Below, piece after piece: positions 16,808 through 26,872 of a stretch of 64,000 nt of DNA (the first letter of the stretch is position 1; every line of letters begins with the position of its first letter). The notes under the pieces were generated by a model. The model ran no database searches. It had not been told where the DNA came from and saw only the letters and a list, made by a program, of their open reading frames with translations. The DNA is from Pseudopedobacter sp044361595 (lineage in GTDB: Bacteria > Bacteroidota > Bacteroidia > Sphingobacteriales > Sphingobacteriaceae): contig JBIKIN010000011.1 of the NCBI GenBank assembly GCA_044361595.1, positions 1 to 64,000 on the forward strand, written 5' to 3'. A program made the translations under genes and the position numbers.

Positions 16808-17986
16808 TTATTGTTTGGTGATTTTTTTATACCTCAGTAAAGCTTCTAAATAATAATAATCAGCGTAAACTATAGGCGTATTAATTTCTGATTTACCGGG
16901 CTTATGCCCTACGGAATGCTTCAAAATAAAATTATTATTCTCGTTTAAATTGGCAGTGTAAGCAGGTGAAGCTAAGCTGGTGAGCATTTTCTCGGCAGTA
17001 GTAAAATACAATTTTTCGTTCTTTTTGCTATATCCACTTAACTCTAGAAATGCAGAAGCAAAAACTGCAGCAGCAGAAGCATCTCTCTCTTCGTTAGGGA
17101 TATTTGGTGCGTCAAAATCCCAATAAGGGACTTTATCTGCGGGTAGGTTTGGATGATTAATCACAAAAGTTGCAATACCTTCTGCTTGTTTAAGATATTT
17201 TTCGTCTTTTGTTTCGCGGTACATCAGCGTATAGCCATAAAGCGCCCAAGCTTGTCCCCTTGCCCAAGCAGAAGAATCTGCTGCGCCTTGATGTGTTTTC
17301 TTTCTAAAAACTTTGGTTTCTGGCAAATAACAAACTACATGGTAACTGCTAAAATCATCTCGAAAGTGGTGTTTTAAAGTATTATCTGCATGGGTTACCG
17401 CAATATCATAAAGCTTTTTATCATCAGATTTTTTAGCCGCCCAAAACAAAAACTCCAAATTCATCATGTTGTCAATAATTACCGGATAATCACAATCGGC
17501 ATGTTTATCCCACGATTTTATTAAGCCATATTTAGGATCAAATCTGGTAGCTAAAGATTTTGCGCCAGTAAGCATAGGCTCTACATAAGCTTCGTTATTA
17601 GTTAAACGATAGCCATTGCCGTAAGGACAGTAAAGCATAAAACCTAAATCGTGGGTGCTGGTATTGTACTTTTCTTTATCTAGTGCTACTGTCCATTTAT
17701 CTGCAGCAGTTTTCCACTTTTCATCTTTAGTAAATTCATATAAATACCATAAAGAACCTCCAAAAAACCCACTACACCACCAATCAGAAGTTCGGTTATA
17801 CATCTCCCCGTTTGGCTTGGTTGACTGTGGAAATTGCGTTACATCTTGATGCGTAGCCAACATATTTTCATATTGTTTTGCAGCAAAAGTCAATTCTTTA
17901 TTCACATTTAACACCGCTTTTTTTTGCGCACATCCAACAAAAGTTAGGCTGGCAAAAAATACAAAAAGTAGGCTTATTTTCTTCAT
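16808..17986 (-). CDS. GH88 unsaturated glucuronyl hydrolase, lipoprotein
   Basis: 392 residues; signal with lipobox FVGC (Cys about 19), so probably membrane-anchored in the periplasm. An (alpha/alpha)6 barrel of family GH88/GH105 type: DWWCSGFFGGSLWYLYEF (about 67-84), the Asp-containing PVIIDNMMNLEFLFWA (about 168-183) and the signature SSAWARGQAWALYGY (about 240-254). These enzymes hydrate the 4,5-unsaturated uronic acid left by lyases, so it should act on PL8 products encoded next door (31 bp upstream). Last gene of the operon. Confidence 0.88.
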   Translation of the reverse strand: MKKISLLFVFFASLTFVGCAQKKAVLNVNKELTFAAKQYENMLATHQDVTQFPQSTKPNGEMYNRTSDWWCSGFFGGSLWYLYEFTKDEKWKTAADKWTVALDKEKYNTSTHDLGFMLYCPYGNGYRLTNNEAYVEPMLTGAKSLATRFDPKYGLIKSWDKHADCDYPVIIDNMMNLEFLFWAAKKSDDKKLYDIAVTHADNTLKHHFRDDFSSYHVVCYLPETKVFRKKTHQGAADSSAWARGQAWALYGYTLMYRETKDEKYLKQAEGIATFVINHPNLPADKVPYWDFDAPNIPNEERDASAAAVFASAFLELSGYSKKNEKLYFTTAEKMLTSLASPAYTANLNENNNFILKHSVGHKPGKSEINTPIVYADYYYLEALLRYKKITKQ

Positions 17987-18017
17987 TTTTTAATTTGATA
18001 TACTGTATAATCGGTTA

Positions 18018-20156
18018 TTAATTGTTAATTGGATAGCACACTGTACTACCCAAATGTTCTCCTTGGGGTAAAGTAATGGCTATTGGCAATGCTTCTTTCA
18101 ATTGTAAAGAACTAAAAGTAATGTGTACCTTTGTTAGTTTTTGAGTAGGATCTGCTACATATAAAACCGCATTTTTTGACCCAAAATCCTTTACCATTAA
18201 CACGCAGGGTTTATCTGTGGTGATAGAGAAATTTTGCCCTTGTAATGTACCAGCTTCATAAAATACTACTTGCAACATTTGTAAATAGCTATGCTCAACA
18301 GCTTGTATTTGTGGGGTGTTAGAAAGTATTTTAACAAAAGAAGGCTTGCTTAATATGATCTCTTTTTGGCTAACTCCTGGTTTAACCACGTAAGCATAAG
18401 TTTGCTTTTCAGGATCTACTCCGTGGTTAAACCACAATTTAAACACATTACCTTCAATTATTTGATCAGACCTGTTTGCATTGATTTTAAACCAACTGCC
18501 CTTCTGCTTATCAGTTGCTAAATGAATTTCTCCTTTGTTTGGGAAATAATAGCCAATACTATCATGCCAAATCCAATCAACATTTTCAGACTTTAAGTTT
18601 TTCACTTTCTTCAATTTATCATCAGCGAAAGCTTTTACCGCACCTTTTAACCAAGCTTGATTAATTGTTGTGGTAATTGGTTCTTTAGCATAACTATTGA
18701 TATCGGCACCTAAACAAACTACTTCATCGGCAAAGAAAAACCACGCTTTTTTAGCTCTTACCTCATTATAATCTAAAGTATAAACACTTGCACCATAGAT
18801 TTCGTTAGATACGCCTCCAATAAAAGAGCCTACTCCTACTTCTCCCCACTCAATGGTGGTTTGTTTGTCTTCTGAATAATCTCTAGCGGTTATACCCGGT
18901 ACTTTATCCCATTCCCAAATGGGCATAATATTAAAATATTCTGCACCACTTCTTTGGATATTGGTTGAACCATCTGCTAAAAACTTTCCTAGCAAATTCT
19001 CTCTATTTCCAAATTCTGTTCTAACTGTACGTTTAGATACTGTTCTAACATTAAAAGAATAAGCTGGCTGATTGTGTATAGTATAATCGCTATTATAAAA
19101 ATAAGCGTGACTGGGTTTAATTTTATAAGATGGCTCTTGGTTTTGCAAAATACGTTGCTCTGCGTCATTTAAAACATCCTCATTTTTAGGATTAACCATT
19201 TTTGCCAAACTCAGCAAACTTTGTACCCCTGATTTTTCGGTAATACTTGTTTTATCTAAAACATCATTCCTAGAAATTCCACGCCCTTCGGTATTAAAAT
19301 CAATATATCTGCCCCTTATTGTTTTTAAATAGGTTTCAATTAAATAGGTGTCAATTATCTTTAACTTTTCGGTTGATAAGGCATAACTAGTACCCAATAG
19401 CCATGATGCCACCTTGTACTCGCCAATTAAAAAAACCTGACCGTAGCTTGCAATCTGCAACTGAGGACCATGTTGCCTGTAAGAATAATCGCTTTGTAAG
19501 CCTTCTCGTTGGCCCAAAGTAATAGGTAAAAAAGCCTGATAAACAGCCAAATCCATTAGTACTTTGTCTTTTAAAACACAAGCCCTGTACATCATGTGGA
19601 TAGCAATATCTAATTTATTAGCTCCAACTGCTCTTTGTACATTGCCTTCATTCATTTTTTTTAATAAAGAATCTTGTAAGGTTTTAGGTAAAGTGTTTTT
19701 GTTTTTAAGGAGGATTAATATTTCTCCAATTGCAGTAGGCGAAGCAATCTCTTGTTGAAACCAATTGGTACTTTTTGGATTTTCTTTTAACCAATAACGT
19801 AAAGCACTTACAGTTTGTAAATTCAACTTTTCTTGACCTGTAAAAGTTGAATTGTCTACACTTAACATAAGCGCAAATTGCTTAATTCTGCTAAGATGTA
19901 TTAAAGGCGGCCAATTGGTTTCTGCTGTTGATGAATAATCTATACTTGCCCAAGAACCATCGTTTTTGATTGCTAAACTATTAGCTGCTACGTTTTGCGC
20001 TAATTGCTCTCTATTCAAATCTGCTTGTAAATAATTGGTAATTCTTTTTTCAATAATCTGAAATTCATCTTGCCCATAAGTTGTGCTTATAGCAAAACAT
20101 AAGAGCACCACCGTACCTAAAAATTTATTAAAAGACTTATCTATTTTTAACAACAT
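18018..20156 (-). CDS. Polysaccharide lyase family 8 protein (hyaluronate/chondroitin/xanthan lyase type)
   Basis: 712 residues with a signal peptide (cut near TTYG), exported. PL8 architecture: N-terminal alpha/alpha toroid, then beta-sandwich domains. Catalytic-site motifs: YSYRQHGPQLQIASYG (about 223-238, His and Tyr), GRGISRNDVLDK (about 290-301, Arg), and the conserved MPIWEWDKVPGITA of the middle domain (about 400-413). PL8 enzymes cleave 4-linked uronic acids by beta-elimination; members act on hyaluronan, chondroitin or xanthan. GH88 follows and GH92 precedes it. Confidence 0.85.
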   Translation of the reverse strand: MLLKIDKSFNKFLGTVVLLCFAISTTYGQDEFQIIEKRITNYLQADLNREQLAQNVAANSLAIKNDGSWASIDYSSTAETNWPPLIHLSRIKQFALMLSVDNSTFTGQEKLNLQTVSALRYWLKENPKSTNWFQQEIASPTAIGEILILLKNKNTLPKTLQDSLLKKMNEGNVQRAVGANKLDIAIHMMYRACVLKDKVLMDLAVYQAFLPITLGQREGLQSDYSYRQHGPQLQIASYGQVFLIGEYKVASWLLGTSYALSTEKLKIIDTYLIETYLKTIRGRYIDFNTEGRGISRNDVLDKTSITEKSGVQSLLSLAKMVNPKNEDVLNDAEQRILQNQEPSYKIKPSHAYFYNSDYTIHNQPAYSFNVRTVSKRTVRTEFGNRENLLGKFLADGSTNIQRSGAEYFNIMPIWEWDKVPGITARDYSEDKQTTIEWGEVGVGSFIGGVSNEIYGASVYTLDYNEVRAKKAWFFFADEVVCLGADINSYAKEPITTTINQAWLKGAVKAFADDKLKKVKNLKSENVDWIWHDSIGYYFPNKGEIHLATDKQKGSWFKINANRSDQIIEGNVFKLWFNHGVDPEKQTYAYVVKPGVSQKEIILSKPSFVKILSNTPQIQAVEHSYLQMLQVVFYEAGTLQGQNFSITTDKPCVLMVKDFGSKNAVLYVADPTQKLTKVHITFSSLQLKEALPIAITLPQGEHLGSTVCYPINN

Positions 20157-20164
20157 TAACAGCT

Positions 20165-22483
20165 TTAATGGTATGCTTTTTTATTTGGAACAGCAGACAT
20201 TACAAATATTAATTTACCTCCGCTAATTATCTCTTCATGTGTAATGTAATAACGATTTAAAGCTATTCCGTTTAAAAGGACTTGTTTTACATAAACATTT
20301 TTAGCCGATTGATTTTTTGTATCAATGATAAATTGTTTGCCATTATCTAAATTTAGTGTTGCATTTATTACAGCAGGACTACCTAAATCATAATGATCTG
20401 ACCCCGGTGCTGTTGGATAAATACCTAAAGAAGACATGATATACCAAGCGCTCATTTGGCCGCAATCATCATTACCGCCTAAACCATCTGGTCCGTTATG
20501 GTATTGTTTTTCTAAAATCATACGCACCGTTTTTTGGGTTTTCCATGGCTGAGAGGTGTAATTATAAAGGTAAGCAACATGGTGTGCAGGCTCATTTCCA
20601 TGCACATAATTTCCAATAATTCCTTCTCGGGTAATGTCTTCTGTATGTGCAAAAAACTCATCGGGTAAATCCATGGTAAACAAAGAATCTAAGTGTAGAA
20701 TAAAATTTTTATCGCCTCCCATTATTTTTATCAATTCTTTAGGGTTTTGAGGTACATACAGGCTATAATTCCAAGCGTTGCCTTCAATAAACCCCTGCCC
20801 TTCGGTTTCTAAAACATCGAAATCTTTACGGAAAGTTCCGTCAGATAAACGTGGACGCATAAACCCAATTGAAGCATCATACACATTTTTCCAATTTTCT
20901 GATCTTTTAATAAATGTATTATAAACTTCGATATTTCCTATTTTTTTAGCTAATTGCGCAATGCACCAATCATCATAAGCATATTCTATGGTATTAGAAA
21001 CGGCTGTTCTGTTTTTATCTGAAGGCACATAACCTTTATCAATATAATCTCCAATTCCTTCAAAATAACGTTGATTTGCTGTAGTCACACAAGCGGCTAA
21101 AGCTTTATTTACATCTCCAGTGAAGTTGCCTTTTATAATGGCATCTGCAATTACAGAAACACTGTGGTAACCACTCATACACCAAGTATCATTTGCCGAG
21201 TTTGACCATATTGGCAACATGGGTAAAGCACTTTGATCAAAATGCGCCAACATAGATTTTACCATATCGTTATTTCTTTGCGGCTGAATGATATTGAAAA
21301 AAGGATGCAAAGTTCTATAAGTATCCCACAAAGAAAAAGTGGTGTAATTTGTAAAATCTGCTGCTTTATGTATTTTTTGGTCTAAACCTTTATACTCTTT
21401 ATTCACATCCATATACTGCGTTGGACTTAAAAAGGCATGGTACATGGCTGTGTAAAAATTAACAGCATCTTCTGGTTTGGCGGTTTTAACTTCTATTTTT
21501 TGCAACTCTTTATTCCAAGCTTGTTGCCCTTGTTGTTTCACTAAATTAAAATCCCAACCGGGTATTTCTGTTTGCATATTTAACAAAGCATTATCTGTGC
21601 TTACCGGCGAAATGGCAAATTTAATCTTCACTTTTTCCCCTTCTTCTGTATCAAAATTAAAGTACATTTTAATTTTTTTAGCAGCCATTTCTGGGAAGTT
21701 TTTTGTTTGATCAAACTTTGCCCAAAAACCTTTGTATACTTCTTTTGGACTATAATCTTTTGCTCCGTAAGATTTAAAAGGCTTAGAAAAAGACATTGCA
21801 AAATATACCGTTCTGTTTTTTGCCCAACCGTTGGTTTGTCTTGAGCCTATCACTAAAGAATCGTTTACTACTCTAAAATAAGTCCAAACGTTTTTGTTAT
21901 CATAGTTGTAAATGCCATGCATTAAATCAAGAATAATGTTTGATTCTTTAGATTTTGGGAAAGTATATTGATGAAAACCTACCCTAGCAGAAGTGGTAAG
22001 CTCTGCCAAAATATTATCATCATCTAATTTTACTTTGTAATAGTTGGCCTCAGACACTTCATTAGCATGACTATATTTTGAGCGATAGCCATTTTCGGGA
22101 TGAATAGCAGTACCCGGGTTTAGCTGAACTTTTCCAACTGTTGGCATTACTAAAAAATCACCTAAATCTGAATGCCCTGTGCCACTGTAGTGGGTATGGC
22201 TAAAGCCAACTATTGTAGGGTCATCATACTGGTAACCAGCACAATATTTATACACATCTTTATTATATTTTCCATTTTCTTCGTAAGATAAAGTGTCAGT
22301 ATCTGGACTTAATTGTACCATTCCAAAAGGTACAGTAGCACCTGGAAATGTGTGACCCATTTTTTGAGTTCCAATAATAGGCTTTACATACTTATACAAA
22401 TCTGTTTTAGTTTGCGCAGTTACAAAACAAGCAAGATGACCCATTAATGCAGTAATAAATATGTGTTTACTGAACTTTTGCAT
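20165..22483 (-). CDS. GH92 family alpha-mannosidase
   Basis: 772 residues, signal peptide (about 1-23). GH92 hallmarks: VKPIIGTQKMGHTFPGATVP (about 33-52), FSHTHYSGTG (about 94-103), SLWDTYRTLHPFF (about 384-396), HGNEPAHHVAYLYNY (about 637-651) and GGNDDCGQMSAWYIMSSLGI (about 678-697) with the catalytic acidic residues. Family members are calcium-dependent exo-alpha-mannosidases, so it should remove mannose from the PUL target. Lies 8 bp upstream of the PL8 gene in the operon. Confidence 0.93.
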   Translation of the reverse strand: MQKFSKHIFITALMGHLACFVTAQTKTDLYKYVKPIIGTQKMGHTFPGATVPFGMVQLSPDTDTLSYEENGKYNKDVYKYCAGYQYDDPTIVGFSHTHYSGTGHSDLGDFLVMPTVGKVQLNPGTAIHPENGYRSKYSHANEVSEANYYKVKLDDDNILAELTTSARVGFHQYTFPKSKESNIILDLMHGIYNYDNKNVWTYFRVVNDSLVIGSRQTNGWAKNRTVYFAMSFSKPFKSYGAKDYSPKEVYKGFWAKFDQTKNFPEMAAKKIKMYFNFDTEEGEKVKIKFAISPVSTDNALLNMQTEIPGWDFNLVKQQGQQAWNKELQKIEVKTAKPEDAVNFYTAMYHAFLSPTQYMDVNKEYKGLDQKIHKAADFTNYTTFSLWDTYRTLHPFFNIIQPQRNNDMVKSMLAHFDQSALPMLPIWSNSANDTWCMSGYHSVSVIADAIIKGNFTGDVNKALAACVTTANQRYFEGIGDYIDKGYVPSDKNRTAVSNTIEYAYDDWCIAQLAKKIGNIEVYNTFIKRSENWKNVYDASIGFMRPRLSDGTFRKDFDVLETEGQGFIEGNAWNYSLYVPQNPKELIKIMGGDKNFILHLDSLFTMDLPDEFFAHTEDITREGIIGNYVHGNEPAHHVAYLYNYTSQPWKTQKTVRMILEKQYHNGPDGLGGNDDCGQMSAWYIMSSLGIYPTAPGSDHYDLGSPAVINATLNLDNGKQFIIDTKNQSAKNVYVKQVLLNGIALNRYYITHEEIISGGKLIFVMSAVPNKKAYH

Positions 22484-22517
22484 AAAAAATATTTAAAATA
22501 TCTAATAAAATAGGTGA

Positions 22518-23987
22518 TTACTGAACCTTAATATCGGTTGATTTTTGAGTATATATCAACTTTTTCTGATCAATTTGTTCAAAAGTTACTTTTTTTAATT
22601 GCGCCCCATGTACATCATCCATTATAATTGGTAATCTATAATCTTTCTTTTCTGCTTTTAAATGGATATTAGAAAAGTTCATGTTTTTGGCATGCCTTAC
22701 ATAAATTCCCCAAGCAGGTATTTCTTTAAATTTCGAAAATTCGGGGTAACCATCTGGTAATTCAGGAATGCTATCTAATTTATCTAATGCTACATAGGCC
22801 ATAAATTTAGTTCCGGCACCTGGATAAGAAATATTGAAATTGGTAAAGGTTACATCCTCAATATATTGCCCTGGTAAACCAGCAATAATAATTGGGGAAA
22901 TATTTCTTGGCATATCTTCTATAGGTCCTTCATAATCATAACCAGCATCAGCTTTGCCAATTGGCACATCAGCTGTTATATTTTTAATAGATATTCTGTT
23001 CATCGTAGATTTTTTACCCGGAATTCTCTCTCCTAATCTTAAAAAAATCACATGACCAGTGTTGACGCTTTTTAAACCATCAATCAAAATATCCTCTAAA
23101 AAACCACCATCAACACTTTGCAAAGCTATTGCAGAACGATAAGTATTGTAAACGGTATTATTAATTGCTTTAATATTTCTGAAACCACCTTTACCGGCTG
23201 TTCCTAATTTTATCCCATTTGCACTGGTACGTACAATGTTGTTTTCAATCAAAATATTATTGCAGAAAAAACCTGCGGTGTGAGATTTAAGGCAAATTCC
23301 GTCATCGGCAGCGTCAATGTTATTATTGGTAACTGTTACGTTTTCACAATCAACAAGATCAATTCCATCGCTATTCCAAAACGCCACATTATTTACGGTA
23401 ATATTATCAATCACCATATTTTTACAACGCTCATAAGTCTGCATCCAACAAGCAGAGTTTTGAAGAATTAAATCTTTAATAGTGATGTTATTACAATTGA
23501 AAAAGTAAATCACCATTGGTCTAATAGACTCTCTGGTACGATCGTATTTTAAAATATCTTCAATTAAGCCATCATTAGCATAAGCGATAGAGTTATTTGC
23601 TAAGGCTCTTCCTTGTCCGTCAATCATCCCTTCGCCAGTGATGCCTACATTTTCTACATCACGGGCATGAATAAGTGCTGTTTGTCCGTTTCTATCGTAG
23701 TCAAAAGGATTTGTTGAACCCAATAAAACAGCCCCTTCTTCTAATTGAATGGTTACATTTGATTTTAGATGGATAGATCCTGTTAAATATCTTCCTACAT
23801 AAAAAACCAATCGTCCGCCGCCATTTTTATGGATATAATCAATAGCAAATTGGATGGAACGTGTATTTAAAGTAGTGCCGTCAGATTTGATGTGAAAAAA
23901 TGATGCTCTGTAATCTTTTGCAAAAAGCCCAGGGGTTTGTAACAACATGAACAGAGCTACTAGAATTAATTTTTTTTGATGTTTCAT
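22518..23987 (-). CDS. GH28-like right-handed beta-helix protein (polygalacturonase family)
   Basis: 489 residues with signal peptide (cut near LFAK). Parallel beta-helix repeats rich in Asn/Ile ladders. The GH28 catalytic Asp motifs are present as NSDGIDL (about 205-211) and ADDGICLKS (about 227-235). The next GH28 motif, normally GHG, reads ANGIKLG (about 256-262) with no His, and no RIK motif is obvious. It may therefore act on a uronide other than polygalacturonate. Sits 34 bp upstream of GH92 in the operon. Confidence 0.75.
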   Translation of the reverse strand: MKHQKKLILVALFMLLQTPGLFAKDYRASFFHIKSDGTTLNTRSIQFAIDYIHKNGGGRLVFYVGRYLTGSIHLKSNVTIQLEEGAVLLGSTNPFDYDRNGQTALIHARDVENVGITGEGMIDGQGRALANNSIAYANDGLIEDILKYDRTRESIRPMVIYFFNCNNITIKDLILQNSACWMQTYERCKNMVIDNITVNNVAFWNSDGIDLVDCENVTVTNNNIDAADDGICLKSHTAGFFCNNILIENNIVRTSANGIKLGTAGKGGFRNIKAINNTVYNTYRSAIALQSVDGGFLEDILIDGLKSVNTGHVIFLRLGERIPGKKSTMNRISIKNITADVPIGKADAGYDYEGPIEDMPRNISPIIIAGLPGQYIEDVTFTNFNISYPGAGTKFMAYVALDKLDSIPELPDGYPEFSKFKEIPAWGIYVRHAKNMNFSNIHLKAEKKDYRLPIIMDDVHGAQLKKVTFEQIDQKKLIYTQKSTDIKVQ

Positions 23988-23997
23988 AATTTTAATA

Positions 23998-26862
23998 TTA
24001 ATATAAGTAAACAGGACCCAATAGTCCTAATGATTGTAGTGGTTGTGGTTTTTTAGGCTGATTTGACCAGTATTGCGCCGTAGCATTATCTGTTAAAGAT
24101 TGCATATAATTGAGCATTACGGTGGTTACTTTAACTTCTATTGTATTTTTGCCCGTTTTCAAAAAGTTTTTTAGTGAATAGGCTCTTCTGCCGTACCATT
24201 TTGTGCCTAAATTTTCGTTATTCACTATTAACTCGGCAATGCCAAATACTTTACCCAAATCTAAATAATGAAGATTTGTAGGGTTTAAGTTGAGTGTAGT
24301 TTTGTAAGAAACTGTTCCGGCAAAATGTGTAAAATCTGGTAAATCTTTTAAATCTGTAAGGGTTTTAAACGTTTGGCTTTTTACAGTTCCGTCCATATGG
24401 TAAAAAATTACATCCCATAAGGCATTTAGCGGCGTAGAATTGCCTTCTATTTCGGGAATTGGATTCCATTTTTCTCCAAATTTATCTTTGTTAAATACAA
24501 AAATTCGAGAATCTGCTGGAGCAAGTTTTAGTTTTAATTGCCCATTTTTTAAATCCAATTTAAATTTATCTCCACTTGCTGCATCCCAAATCCAAGGTTG
24601 TTTATTTGCTGTAATTTCTGAGGAGAAAGTAGCGTCTAAATCGATGCTTTTGTGTGCACTGGCATTGTTAATAATCAAAATTTCGGTATCCTTGGTTTGG
24701 TACCTTACCTGTGTAACAAGTGTATTTGGTGCTGCAATTTTTAGGTATGGCGTAATGTTATATTTTTCTTGAATACCTGTATACCAAGCTTTAAAATTTG
24801 CCGATGGTTTATCTAAAAAAATAAATTGTTTAGGATATTTATTCAATTTTTCTATCCAGTATTTAACATCTAAATCATTTTTTTTATGATTTAACCAACC
24901 TAAAGATTGTTCTGGATAATACTCAATACAAAAAATACGACCTCCTGCTTTAACAAAATCATATAATTTTTGGGCAGTTTTTGGGGTAATACTTTTTACC
25001 GCTATTAAAAAAAGTGTATGGTATTTCCTGTCGCCATAAGTCATACAACCATTTTTAAAACCAGCTTCGGCAATTACTTGCTCTGATACATAATCACAAG
25101 CATTCCCATTTTGATGGATAGATTCCCAAACCAGCATTTGGTAAGATGGTGTAACTTTGGTAGGAAATGGTTCCATTTGCGCTCCAAATTCGCTCCACAT
25201 ATCTCCAGTTGGTGCCATAATAGCAATATCTGCAAAAAAATTAGCCTGTTGCAATAAGGCTGATTGCCTTGCTCTGTAATCTGTATAATGCTTAAAATAC
25301 GGCCATATGGTATTTCGCTCGTTAAAATAACCTCCATAAGTTATCCAACCAGGGAAAGAAGCTGTTTTTGGCGAATAGTTAAAACCATGAAAAATAGGAT
25401 GTGTAATACCTGAAATGGTACTTTGGTCTCCAGCAATTTTAAACAGTTCTAAAGATTCGTTAAATACCATATCTGTATTGGTTAATTCTTCTGAACTGAT
25501 AAGTTTTTTACCTTTTAAATGAGCAGCCGATGAGACAGATTTATTAATCATGGTATTTCCACGACCTAAATGCCAAGGATATTTGGTAAAATCTGCCTCT
25601 GAAATTTCTTCGCCAATACCGTATTTCATCCAAGTTTCGCCTTCTGGTATATCCATTTCAAAACTTCCCTCTAAAGGAAAATGCCCTCGACCATAAGCTT
25701 GTGCTCTTGATTTTATGTTATTTTCTCTACACCATTTTATAAAGTTATTAGAAAACCTTTCTCTAAAAATTTCTGCTTTGGTATATTCAAAATCATAACG
25801 CATACGGTTAAGCATTATCTCTATTTCTGCACTAACATTTACCGCATAAGTAAGGCTAATTGTATTGCCCATTCGGCCAGTTTTGAACAAGATAAATGGT
25901 AAATAAGGATACAAATCATAACCTCTTCGTTTTTGAAATTCGGCCATCATATCGCTATTCCAGTTTGCGCCTTCCATTTCTAAACTATCTATAAAAAAAG
26001 ACCTCACAAATGGAGATAAGGGGCCAATTCTATTTTGTATGGCATTTGTAATGCGGTTTAAATATTTAGTAACGGCCTTCTCGTTGTAATGATTTAATAC
26101 AGGTCCTCTGCCACCGGGAGCGCCTTGTATCACTTTCATAAAGCCATCTATTTTAACTAGAGCATAAACTGCGAACTTTCCTTTTGGAAGATTGATTTGT
26201 AAAACATCATCAAATACTTGATTTTCAATATTGATAATTTGATCCATACTAATTAATGGATCTGGAACCAGTTGTAACTCTAAAAGCTCCATTTTACGTC
26301 CGCTATAGGGGCTCAACGTTGCAGGATCTGCTTCTTTAAAAATATCAAATACAGAAATTTCAGTTTTTATTGGTCCTTCTATTTTTTTTACTGCTGTAAC
26401 TACCACTTGCGCCCGCTCTTCTCCTTCTAAAAACTCAGCACCAAAAGGGAAACCTGTACCAGCTATTAAATCGCAGGTCATGTTTAATTTTTTAGCTTCT
26501 TCTAAAGTAAATTCTAAAAGATCTATCCATTCGTCACTTAACCAATCAACAGATGAGATACCCATATCATCTGTATTAGATGGAAACGAGATAGGATTTA
26601 TTTCTACACCACCAATGCCAGCATCTTTTAGTAGTTTAAGTTCTCTTGCTAATTCGGTTTTTTCAATTTTATTGCCGTTCCACCACCACCTTACAAATGG
26701 GCGGTAATTATCTGCCGGATTTTTAAATATTTTATACAAATCATCCTCAGAAAATTCTAAAAGTGTGTTTGCAATTGACTTAGAAAAAACATTACTATTG
26801 AGCGTAAACAAGCTTGCTGCAGAAAAAATGGTGCTTTGCATTAGGAAAGTTTTTCTTTTCAT
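23998..26862 (-). CDS. GH106-like glycoside hydrolase (alpha-L-rhamnosidase type)
   Basis: 954 residues with N-terminal signal (about 1-28). The motif RPFVRWWWNGNKIEKTELAR (about 55-74) followed by LKDAGIGGVEINPI opens a TIM-barrel catalytic domain as in GH106. A beta-sandwich follows, with a C-terminal galactose-binding-like domain (about 820-950; LDLGKVFGIAELIVNNENLG). Characterised GH106 members remove alpha-L-rhamnose from pectic side chains; relatives with this start are often annotated only as glycosyl hydrolase, so specificity is uncertain. 10 bp upstream of the GH28-like gene. Confidence 0.72.
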   Translation of the reverse strand: MKRKTFLMQSTIFSAASLFTLNSNVFSKSIANTLLEFSEDDLYKIFKNPADNYRPFVRWWWNGNKIEKTELARELKLLKDAGIGGVEINPISFPSNTDDMGISSVDWLSDEWIDLLEFTLEEAKKLNMTCDLIAGTGFPFGAEFLEGEERAQVVVTAVKKIEGPIKTEISVFDIFKEADPATLSPYSGRKMELLELQLVPDPLISMDQIINIENQVFDDVLQINLPKGKFAVYALVKIDGFMKVIQGAPGGRGPVLNHYNEKAVTKYLNRITNAIQNRIGPLSPFVRSFFIDSLEMEGANWNSDMMAEFQKRRGYDLYPYLPFILFKTGRMGNTISLTYAVNVSAEIEIMLNRMRYDFEYTKAEIFRERFSNNFIKWCRENNIKSRAQAYGRGHFPLEGSFEMDIPEGETWMKYGIGEEISEADFTKYPWHLGRGNTMINKSVSSAAHLKGKKLISSEELTNTDMVFNESLELFKIAGDQSTISGITHPIFHGFNYSPKTASFPGWITYGGYFNERNTIWPYFKHYTDYRARQSALLQQANFFADIAIMAPTGDMWSEFGAQMEPFPTKVTPSYQMLVWESIHQNGNACDYVSEQVIAEAGFKNGCMTYGDRKYHTLFLIAVKSITPKTAQKLYDFVKAGGRIFCIEYYPEQSLGWLNHKKNDLDVKYWIEKLNKYPKQFIFLDKPSANFKAWYTGIQEKYNITPYLKIAAPNTLVTQVRYQTKDTEILIINNASAHKSIDLDATFSSEITANKQPWIWDAASGDKFKLDLKNGQLKLKLAPADSRIFVFNKDKFGEKWNPIPEIEGNSTPLNALWDVIFYHMDGTVKSQTFKTLTDLKDLPDFTHFAGTVSYKTTLNLNPTNLHYLDLGKVFGIAELIVNNENLGTKWYGRRAYSLKNFLKTGKNTIEVKVTTVMLNYMQSLTDNATAQYWSNQPKKPQPLQSLGLLGPVYLY

Positions 26863-26872
26863 AGTATATATT

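Noticed and set aside
24440..24772. 110-codon open frame on the plus strand
   Set aside because: It is antisense to the GH106-like gene, whose reading frame is continuous and has clear domains.
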